DNA of 5,032 bases, taken from positions 1 through 5,032 of the forward strand of contig CAJXOV010000223.1 of the NCBI GenBank assembly GCA_913057815.1, read 5' to 3'. Positions 1-5,032 of the stretch are shown here, one piece after another (positions within the stretch are counted from its first letter, which is position 1; each line of letters begins with the position of its first letter). Both the position numbers and the translations under genes were made by a program. This DNA is from an uncultured Flavobacteriales bacterium. Lineage in GTDB: Bacteria > Bacteroidota > Bacteroidia > Flavobacteriales_D > Sanyastnellaceae. The notes beneath the pieces were generated by a model that made no database searches, was not told where the DNA came from, and saw only the letters and a list, made by a program, of their open reading frames with translations.

Positions 1-351
1 AGCTATTACTCCTACTTTTAGGTTTTGATAACGCGTAGCAATGCATTCTACCACAGGGTCTATCACATTAAATACTGGAATATCAGGACCTGCCACATCT
101 TTCACGGTTTTATAAGCATGAGCTGATGCTGTGTTGCAGGCTATAACCAGCGCGTTGCAATTTTCACTTAAAAGAAACTGAGCAATCTTAGCAGAATAAT
201 GTCTGATAGATGCAGGAGATTTATCACCGTAAGGCAGGTGAGCAGTATCACCAAAATAGACAAGTTCAGCTTGAGGAAGTTTGTTCTTAATAGCTTTAGC
301 TACTGTAAGTCCTCCTATACCTGAATCGAATATGCCAATTTTTAATCCCAA
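1..351 (-). CDS. murI: Glutamate racemase MurI, N-terminal 117 codons (3' end beyond window)
   Basis: Glutamate racemase converts L-glutamate to D-glutamate in the cytoplasm, supplying the D-Glu of the peptidoglycan stem peptide. My translation of the minus strand gives a clear Asp/Glu racemase N-terminal half. The substrate-binding motif IGIFDSGIGGLTV covers about residues 5-17 (Asp9, Ser10). It is followed by VYFGDTAHLPYG (31-42) and by VIACNTASA (69-77), which carries the first catalytic cysteine (Cys72) with Asn73 and Thr74. The frame stays open to base 1, where it reads KVGVIA, so the second catalytic cysteine lies outside the window. An in-frame TAA at 363-361 leaves no ATG or GTG before the conserved motif. 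The TTG at 351-349 is therefore the most likely start, giving the short MGLKIGIFD N-terminus usual for the family. A terminator lies between this gene and the skp genes, so it probably has its own promoter. The identification is very secure; the exact start is less so. Confidence 0.93.
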   Translation of the reverse strand, partial: MGLKIGIFDSGIGGLTVAKAIKNKLPQAELVYFGDTAHLPYGDKSPASIRHYSAKIAQFLLSENCNALVIACNTASAHAYKTVKDVAGPDIPVFNVIDPVVECIATRYQNLKVGVIA

Positions 352-389
352 ACTGATTTCTTACCTTAAAAAGTGAACCCGAAAGATAA

Positions 390-420
390 TTCACTCTGCG
401 TTAAATAACGCTAGAGCAAA
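390..420 (-). other. Imperfect inverted repeat / RNA hairpin upstream of murI
   Basis: On the minus strand, arms GCGTTA and TAACGC flank a two-base TT centre (411-398). They are extended by CTCT pairing with AGAG past one bulged A (412), then by two G-U wobbles and two A-U pairs. The total stem is about 14 pairs. The two wobble positions become A-C mismatches in a plus-strand transcript, so the full stem forms only in minus-strand RNA. No T-run follows it, so it does not look like a terminator. It may be a murI leader structure, a processing site, or a palindromic protein-binding site centred on the 14-bp core. The repeat is directly visible; its function is unknown. Confidence 0.45.
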
Positions 421-424
421 GCAT

Positions 425-454
425 AAAAAAAGCCGTTCCATAAGAACAGCTTTT
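425..454 (-). terminator. Rho-independent terminator after the skp genes
   Basis: Read on the minus strand, AAAAGCTGTTCT and GGAACGGCTTTT form a 12-bp stem with two G-U pairs around a TAT loop; a loop of about 5 bases is more realistic. A run of seven T follows (431-425). It begins 22 bases past the stop of the downstream skp-like gene. It should end transcription of the uppS-bamA-skp-skp unit and separate it from murI. In the plus direction the T-run is broken, so it looks mainly one-directional. Confidence 0.85.
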
Positions 455-476
455 CACTTTTCGGAAAGTTAATTTT

Positions 477-977
477 TTATATACCTAGCTTAGCTAGAAC
501 TAATGGAAGTACGTCTTCACCACCATCATAAATGATTCCTCCACTGTTAAGGTCAAATATGTATGTGAATCCGTTTTCTTTTCCTATTTCCTTAATAGCC
601 TCTCTTGCTTTTTCGATGATAGGTGCTAAAAGTGTCTGTTCCATAGTAGCCAGTTGTTCTTGAGCTACGGAATAAGTCTCTTGTAATCTTTGTTGATCAG
701 ATTCGTATTTAGACATTTTAGACTGCTTCGTAAAATCACTAACAGAAGGATCATTTTGAATTCCTTGTATTTCTGCCACTAACTTTTCTAAGTCAGATTG
801 CTGCTGTTGTAATTCTTTTTCGAATTCTAAATTAATGGCTTCTAATTCAGCTTGTGCTACTCCTGTTTCAGGAATAGTGTCTAAAAGAGCTTGTGAATCG
901 ATGTGTCCAAATTTCTGCGCCTGTACATCTAATGTACAGAATGATAACGCGGTAAGTAGTATTGCTATATATTTCAT
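477..977 (-). CDS. skp: OmpH/Skp-family periplasmic chaperone, short acidic paralogue
   Basis: This 166-residue protein fits the OmpH/Skp family, trimeric periplasmic holdases that keep unfolded outer-membrane proteins soluble on their way to BamA. A Sec signal peptide covers about residues 1-20 (MKY, a hydrophobic core, then VQA before QKF). The mature protein opens with the family beta-strand KFGHIDSQALL (22-32). A long, Glu/Gln-rich helical stretch follows (about 42-118, including ELQQQQSDLEKL), matching the coiled-coil tentacles of Skp. The C-terminal body strand GFTYIFDLNSGGIIYD (136-151) and the ending VLAKLGI are typical of Bacteroidota members. By my hand count the mature chain has about twice as many acidic as basic residues, unlike the basic Skp of E. 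coli. The ATG at 977 is 17 bases after the preceding skp-like stop, and the terminator follows directly, so this is the last gene of the unit. Family assignment is strong; chaperone activity is inferred. Confidence 0.9.
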   Translation of the reverse strand: MKYIAILLTALSFCTLDVQAQKFGHIDSQALLDTIPETGVAQAELEAINLEFEKELQQQQSDLEKLVAEIQGIQNDPSVSDFTKQSKMSKYESDQQRLQETYSVAQEQLATMEQTLLAPIIEKAREAIKEIGKENGFTYIFDLNSGGIIYDGGEDVLPLVLAKLGI

Positions 978-994
978 GATTGTTACTTTCTAAG

Positions 995-1651
995 TTATTT
1001 TTGTTTTGGAGCCCTTTGTACTGATTTAGACCCTCCTTTTTTCAAATCCGTTCCTTTGGCACCAGCTCCACCAGATTTCGGTTTCGATTCTGTCTTGGCT
1101 CCACCTTTATCTTCTTTCCCAGGCATCTCTACAGTTTCTCCTGGCTTTTTCCCCATTTTCTTAAGCACTTTGTCACTAACGTCATGCTTTGGGTTGGCGT
1201 AAAGCATATTACTTTGAGTCCCTTTATCGAAAATCACCATGTACCCATTCTGAGATGTTACTTCCAGTATGGCTTCGTACATCATGTCTTGCACGGGTTT
1301 CATTAGTTCCTCTCTTTTTTGAAATAGATCCCCATCTACTCCAAATCTTCTTTTTTGCAAATCTCTTGCTTCCGATTTTTTAGACTTTAACTCATCTTCT
1401 CTTCTGCTCTGCATATCTATAGTAAGAAGTGCTTTCTCTGCTTGAAAAGATTCAGTTAATAATGCTATAGATGCATACTTCTCTTCTATCTCTTCTTGCC
1501 ATTGTGCGCTAAAAGAATTTAATTCTCCTTGAGCATCTGCGTATTCTTGTAAATGCATCAATATATACTCCGTATCTACGTATGCAAATTTTTGAGAATA
1601 GGATGTTAGTCCTAGTATCATTAAACTTAAAATCAGAGTTACTTTTTTCAT
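995..1651 (-). CDS. skp: OmpH/Skp-family periplasmic chaperone, long paralogue with basic C-terminal tail
   Basis: This 218-residue protein is a second OmpH/Skp-like holdase, lying just after bamA. A signal peptide spans about residues 1-20 (MKK, hydrophobic core, then SYSQ). The first body strand is KFAYVDTEYIL (21-31). A charged, probably coiled-coil helical region runs from about 36 to 130. The returning strand GYMVIFDKGTQSNMLYA (136-152) and DVSDKVLKKMG (157-167) complete the family fold. After about residue 168 there is an extra tail of about 51 residues, rich in Lys, Gly, Pro, Ser and Ala. I count 14 Lys/Arg against 6 Asp/Glu in it, and no predicted secondary structure is apparent. The core alone is close to the usual family length, so the tail is an addition. 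The gene starts 42 bases after the bamA stop and ends 17 bases before its paralogue, so co-transcription is likely. What the tail does is unknown; binding to peptidoglycan, lipid or client protein is only a guess. Confidence 0.9.
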   Translation of the reverse strand: MKKVTLILSLMILGLTSYSQKFAYVDTEYILMHLQEYADAQGELNSFSAQWQEEIEEKYASIALLTESFQAEKALLTIDMQSRREDELKSKKSEARDLQKRRFGVDGDLFQKREELMKPVQDMMYEAILEVTSQNGYMVIFDKGTQSNMLYANPKHDVSDKVLKKMGKKPGETVEMPGKEDKGGAKTESKPKSGGAGAKGTDLKKGGSKSVQRAPKQK

Positions 1652-1675
1652 TTTTTAAAATTGTTAAAGCGTGTG

Positions 1676-1707
1676 CGAAATTAACGAATTTGATTAGAGG
1701 TCTCCAA
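1676..1707 (-). promoter_or_regulatory. Weak candidate Bacteroidota-type promoter for the skp genes
   Basis: The Bacteroidota primary sigma factor is known to favour TTG near -33 and TAnnTTTG near -7, about 17-23 bases apart. On the minus strand, TTG at 1707-1705 is followed by a 21-base spacer and TAATTTCG at 1683-1676, one base off the -7 consensus. The site overlaps the 3' end of bamA and sits about 25 bases before the first skp-like start. In an AT-rich region such a match can arise by chance, so this is a suggestion only. Confidence 0.2.
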
Positions 1708-4228
1708 TGTTCATGCCAATACTGAAATGGAGTTGAGTCTTTTCGATCTGGTCACCACCGTTAAAGTCTAGTGGATCTAGCCTCCAGCCATAATCAAGAC
1801 CAAGTAAACCAAACATCGGAAGGAATACTCTTAGTCCGAATCCAGCTGATCTTTTCACCTGAAAAGGATTAAATTCTTCAAAAGAGTCCCATGTGTTTCC
1901 TGCTTCAGCAAATGCTAAAGTATATATCGTAGCTTGCGGATTTAGACTCAAAGGATATCTCAGTTCTGCTGTGTATTTAGCTACTAGTGGAGCTCCGTTT
2001 GTTCCCGATATAGAAGTTTCAGGGTAACCTCTTAAGTATATTATTTCTCTTCCGTCCAGTCCAAATTGATTCAGATTAACTCCTCCAACATAAAATCTTT
2101 CAAATGGCGAATCTCCTACGTTTTTATTATAAAACCCTAAGAACCCAAATCCAGCTTTCGTATTTAATACAAGCTTAGGTGGTTTTTCATCAGTTCCTCT
2201 AGTTAATGGAGTGTACCAGTCTACTGTAAGCTTGGCTTTGTAATACTCTACCCATTTGTATCTAGCTTGAGCATCTGTGTAATCAAAGTCATCTCCTCTT
2301 AAAGCAGAATAAGGGAATGTGGCTTTACCGAATAATTTTACTGTTGATCCATAAGTAGGATAGATAGGTTCTGAAACAGAATTTCTCTGAAGCGTACCTG
2401 AAAGAGCTAAGTTATGAGCTATTCCACTATTGAATAAATTACCTAAAGCGGTATAGTTAAATAACTCAAATCGCTGGTAACTAACATTACCAAAAAGTAA
2501 GAAATAATCATCTGGTTTTTTAAGCCTTGTCCCTAATCCAACTGAACCTCCTTGGAGTCTCATTTGATTTAGACTTGGGTTTCTGTTTCCTTCATCATCT
2601 TTTTGAGATTCTCCATTAGAAACTCTTGTTCTTGAATATGAAAGGGAAAGTGAATTTGGCTTTTTTCCTCCTAACCATGGCTCAGTAAATGATGCGCTAA
2701 GTGACTGAAAGAAAATACCGTTTGATTGACCCTGAATAGAAAGTCTTTGCCCATCTCCTGTCGGTATTGGTCTCCAGGCATCTTTCTTAAACATGTTTTT
2801 AGCACTGAAATTAGAGAAGCTTAAACCTAAAGTTCCTACAACTCGCCCAGCTCCAAATCCTCCAGAGAGTTGTATTTGATCAGATGGTCTTTCTGCTACT
2901 ACATAAGTTAAATCTACTGTTCCTTCTGCTTCATTTTGTTTGATTTGAACATCAAATCCTTCAGGAGCAAAATAACCTAGGTTCGAAAGTTCTCTTTGAG
3001 TTCTTACAATGTTAGATCTGCTAAACAGATCTCCAGGCTTCGTTCTGATTTCACGAAAGATAACATGGTCATTGGTCTTGTCATTTCCTACTACGGCCAC
3101 ATCTCCTACTCTAAATTGTTTTCCTTCGTAAAGTAATATTTCTAGATCTACCGTATCTCCTACTACAGAGGTTTCTGAAAGAATAGCCTGGAATGTAAGG
3201 TATCCTTGATCCATATAGATCGAGCTAATGTCTAACCCATTTGGATTTGAATACACCCTAGAATCCAAGAGACTCTGATTAAACTCATCACCTGGCTTAA
3301 TCTTCATTATATTTTTTAAGGTATCAGAGTTATACTTTGTGTTCCCGAAAATTTGAATATCACCGAAGTAAAACTTTTGACCTTCATCTATATTAAGTTT
3401 AAGTCCAAGGAAACCATCATCAGTTCTGTAAATAGAATCACTTAAAATTCTGAAGTTCTTATAACCTTTCTCATTGTAGTATTGAGTAAGCATGGCTTTA
3501 TCAGCTTCTAAACTCTCATCTATCAATTTAGAAGATTTTAAAACTCTATACCATCTTTTTCTTTTGGTTTCTTTTAACTTCCCTCGAAGCTTACGTTCTG
3601 GGAATTCGGCCACCTCATCAAATATTATTTCTGAAACTTTTATTTTCCGCCCCTTTTTGACATCTATCAGAAGCTTAGTAGTATTAGGAGTAATTGGGTC
3701 TTCTGTAGATGTAATTTTTACTGTGGCATCATAAAATCCTTTCTCCTTGTAATACTCTCTAATAATGTTAGCAGCGTTAGTTTTCCAGTTTTCTGTTACT
3801 ACGGTTCCTTTTTGAACATCAATTTTATCTTTAAGAGTACTAACTTCTCCTTGTCTAAGTCCTGGGAAATCAATATTGTTTCCAAGCCTTGGCATTTCTT
3901 TCACTTCAATGCCAATCCATATTTTATCACCCTCTTTTTTTACTGAGTAAAGCTGAATGTCAGAAAACAACCGACTCGCCCATAGATTTTTAATGGCTCT
4001 TGAAATTCTATCTCCAGGTATAGCTATTTCTTGACCGATCGGGAGGTCGGCTAAAACTTTAATTGCTTGAACGTCTGTAAACAATGCACCCGAAACGATG
4101 ACATCCTCTAAAGTAAAAGTTTGTTCTTTGTCAACCCCTAGAGTAGTTACTTGAGCTTCCGAATAAAAGCTAGTAGACATTAATAATAAAACGGCACATA
4201 CAGTTAGAATACTCTTCACTCTACGCAT
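1694..4228 (-). CDS. bamA: Outer-membrane protein assembly factor BamA
   Basis: BamA is the Omp85-family insertase that folds beta-barrel proteins into the outer membrane. I take the ATG at 4228 as the start (844 residues). The frame also extends upstream to a TTG at 4252, but that adds eight residues before a good signal peptide beginning MRRVKSILTVCAVLLL, with likely cleavage near SEA/Q (25-26). Five POTRA repeats follow at about 38-112, 114-192, 194-283, 285-369 and 371-448. The last two open with the recurring pattern FGDIQIFGN and VGDVAVVGN. The barrel spans about 452-844 and contains NFSAKNMFKKDAWRP and FTEPWLGGKKPNS, which resemble Bacteroidota BamA. The conserved loop-6 motif appears as LRGY (732-735). 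The protein ends HFSIGMNIGDL, without the aromatic last residue common in outer-membrane barrels. The start overlaps the uppS stop by 8 bases, suggesting translational coupling, and two skp-like genes lie downstream. A TamA-like relative is less likely given the five POTRAs and this neighbourhood. Confidence 0.95.
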   Translation of the reverse strand: MRRVKSILTVCAVLLLMSTSFYSEAQVTTLGVDKEQTFTLEDVIVSGALFTDVQAIKVLADLPIGQEIAIPGDRISRAIKNLWASRLFSDIQLYSVKKEGDKIWIGIEVKEMPRLGNNIDFPGLRQGEVSTLKDKIDVQKGTVVTENWKTNAANIIREYYKEKGFYDATVKITSTEDPITPNTTKLLIDVKKGRKIKVSEIIFDEVAEFPERKLRGKLKETKRKRWYRVLKSSKLIDESLEADKAMLTQYYNEKGYKNFRILSDSIYRTDDGFLGLKLNIDEGQKFYFGDIQIFGNTKYNSDTLKNIMKIKPGDEFNQSLLDSRVYSNPNGLDISSIYMDQGYLTFQAILSETSVVGDTVDLEILLYEGKQFRVGDVAVVGNDKTNDHVIFREIRTKPGDLFSRSNIVRTQRELSNLGYFAPEGFDVQIKQNEAEGTVDLTYVVAERPSDQIQLSGGFGAGRVVGTLGLSFSNFSAKNMFKKDAWRPIPTGDGQRLSIQGQSNGIFFQSLSASFTEPWLGGKKPNSLSLSYSRTRVSNGESQKDDEGNRNPSLNQMRLQGGSVGLGTRLKKPDDYFLLFGNVSYQRFELFNYTALGNLFNSGIAHNLALSGTLQRNSVSEPIYPTYGSTVKLFGKATFPYSALRGDDFDYTDAQARYKWVEYYKAKLTVDWYTPLTRGTDEKPPKLVLNTKAGFGFLGFYNKNVGDSPFERFYVGGVNLNQFGLDGREIIYLRGYPETSISGTNGAPLVAKYTAELRYPLSLNPQATIYTLAFAEAGNTWDSFEEFNPFQVKRSAGFGLRVFLPMFGLLGLDYGWRLDPLDFNGGDQIEKTQLHFSIGMNIGDL

Positions 4229-4943
4229 TAATTTGTTCACTGATTTTTCCAAATCTTCTTTCTCTGTTTTGGTATTCTAAAATAGCTTTTATGAATTCGT
4301 CTCTGTTAAAGTCAGGCCAATGAACTTCTGTAAAATAGAATTCTGTATATGCGATTTGCCAGAGTAAGAAATTACTTATTCTTTGCTCTCCGCTAGTTCT
4401 AATTAAGAGTTCTGGTTCTGGAATTCCAGCTGTGTTTAGATATGAAGAAACGAGTTCTTCGGTTATTTCATTGTGCTTATAGCCTTTTTTAACTATTGAC
4501 TGTACAGCATTCGTTATTTCCCATCTTGAGCTATAGCTTAGTGCTAAAACTAAAGTTAGTCCCTTGTTAGATGCAGTTTTTTCTACTGCTTCTTTAAGGG
4601 TGTTCTTACAATTTTCAGGAAGGAGTTCTAAGTTTCCGATAGTTCTCAGTTGAACATCATTTTCTGATAATTCAGCTATTTCTGCTAAAATGGTAGAAAC
4701 TAAAAGATCCATTAATGCGGCTATCTCCTCTTTAGGTCTATTCCAGTTTTCGGTACTAAAGGCATAAAGGGTTAAATACTTTATGTTGAATTCCCTAGCA
4801 GCTTTTATAGATTCTCTAACTGATTCTACTCCATTCGAATGACCATAGATGCGATCAAAGCCTTTCTGTTTAGCCCATCGTCCATTTCCATCCATAATAA
4901 TGGCCACATGATTAGGAATACTAGATTTATCCTTAAGCTCCAT
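4221..4943 (-). CDS. uppS: Isoprenyl transferase (undecaprenyl diphosphate synthase)
   Basis: UppS is a cis-prenyltransferase that adds isopentenyl diphosphate units to farnesyl diphosphate in Z configuration. The product is the C55 lipid carrier used for peptidoglycan and surface polysaccharides. The 240-residue length is normal. Family motifs appear in order: HVAIIMDGNGRWA (12-24) with the catalytic, magnesium-binding Asp18; GHSNG (34-38); LTLYAFSTENWNRP (57-70); LALSYSSRWEI (133-143); and LLIRTSGEQRISNFLLWQ (179-196). The last motif holds the Arg/Ser residues that bind the isopentenyl diphosphate phosphates, followed by AYTEFYF. The ATG at 4943 places the first motif at the usual distance from the N-terminus, although no clear Shine-Dalgarno sequence precedes it. 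The stop TAG (4223-4221) lies inside the start of bamA. In E. coli cdsA and rseP separate these two genes, but here they abut. The motifs make the family certain; product chain length cannot be read from sequence. Confidence 0.96.
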   Translation of the reverse strand: MELKDKSSIPNHVAIIMDGNGRWAKQKGFDRIYGHSNGVESVRESIKAAREFNIKYLTLYAFSTENWNRPKEEIAALMDLLVSTILAEIAELSENDVQLRTIGNLELLPENCKNTLKEAVEKTASNKGLTLVLALSYSSRWEITNAVQSIVKKGYKHNEITEELVSSYLNTAGIPEPELLIRTSGEQRISNFLLWQIAYTEFYFTEVHWPDFNRDEFIKAILEYQNRERRFGKISEQINA

Positions 4944-4985
4944 GAGTAGAAAGTCCCTATTTAGTTGTTTTTATTCATTCTAAGT

Positions 4986-5030
4986 CTATCTTCCACCCCA
5001 GCAAGTGCCTGGCTTCTTATCTATTCTTAG
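4986..5030 (-). CDS. Possible C-terminal end of an unidentified upstream gene
   Basis: On the minus strand one frame stays open from the window edge, reading LRIDKKPGTCWGGR and then TAG at 4988-4986, 42 bases before the uppS start. The other two frames are closed by stops within the first 15 bases of this edge. In many Bacteroidota the gene before uppS encodes a DUF6089/PorG-like outer-membrane barrel protein. That would suit this position, but fourteen residues are too few to identify it. The segment could equally be non-coding leader sequence. Confidence 0.3.
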   Translation of the reverse strand, partial: LRIDKKPGTCWGGR

Positions 5031-5032
5031 AG

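Noticed and set aside
381..388. TATCTTTC as a possible -7 promoter element for murI
   Set aside because: It differs from TAnnTTTG by one base, but no TTG lies 17-23 bases upstream; the nearest TTTG is 28 bases away.
1189..1383. 64-codon plus-strand open frame inside the long skp-like gene
   Set aside because: It lies wholly antisense to a well-supported coding region and shows no recognisable motif, so it is an opposite-strand shadow.
1663..1685. Short inverted repeat GTTAA/TTAAC between bamA and the first skp-like gene
   Set aside because: The arms are only five AT-rich bases around a 13-base loop with no T-run, so it is too weak for a terminator or operator call.
3492..3734. 80-codon plus-strand open frame inside bamA
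   Set aside because: It is antisense to the POTRA2-POTRA3 coding region, with no family features, and is best explained by chance.
4187..4204. Cysteine in the BamA signal peptide (LTVC) as a lipoprotein lipobox
   Set aside because: The cysteine sits inside the hydrophobic core at about residue 11 and more hydrophobic residues follow, so it is not at a signal peptidase II cleavage site.
4960..5020. Minus-strand frame reading IRSQALAGVEDRLRMNKNN before a TAA, upstream of uppS
   Set aside because: A TAG lies immediately upstream and no ATG or GTG opens the stretch at a useful length, so it is neither the end of a longer gene nor a convincing small gene.

Overview
This window looks like ordinary chromosome from an AT-rich member of the Bacteroidota, possibly Cytophagia- or Flavobacteriia-like; the sequence does not settle the class. 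The assignment rests on the gene order uppS, bamA, then two OmpH/Skp-type genes, on the Bacteroidota-style BamA barrel sequence, and on the lack of clear Shine-Dalgarno motifs before the starts. All supported genes lie on the minus strand, so transcription runs from high to low coordinates.

Reading in transcription order: 5030-4986 may be the last codons of an unidentified upstream gene. uppS (4943-4221) encodes the cis-prenyltransferase that makes the undecaprenyl lipid carrier. bamA (4228-1694) overlaps it by 8 bases and encodes the five-POTRA outer-membrane insertase. Two different Skp/OmpH-like periplasmic chaperone genes follow (1651-995 and 977-477), 17 bases apart. A strong intrinsic terminator (454-425) closes this unit. 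A second hairpin (420-390) follows it, and then comes a 5' fragment of murI (351-1, cut by the window edge), which appears to start with TTG.

The genes share one theme, building the cell envelope. UppS supplies the lipid carrier for peptidoglycan and surface polysaccharide. The Skp-like proteins would hold unfolded outer-membrane proteins in the periplasm, and BamA would fold them into the outer membrane. MurI makes D-glutamate for the peptidoglycan stem peptide. Compared with the familiar Escherichia coli arrangement, where cdsA and rseP lie between uppS and bamA and a single skp follows, here uppS abuts bamA directly and skp is duplicated.

I found no mobile element, CRISPR array, RNA gene or novel system. 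The points most worth a second look are the contrasting charge and tails of the two Skp paralogues, the strand-asymmetric hairpin before murI, the TTG start of murI, and the start-stop overlap of uppS and bamA. No gene-free stretch exceeds 300 bases; the longest (352-476) holds the terminator and the hairpin.
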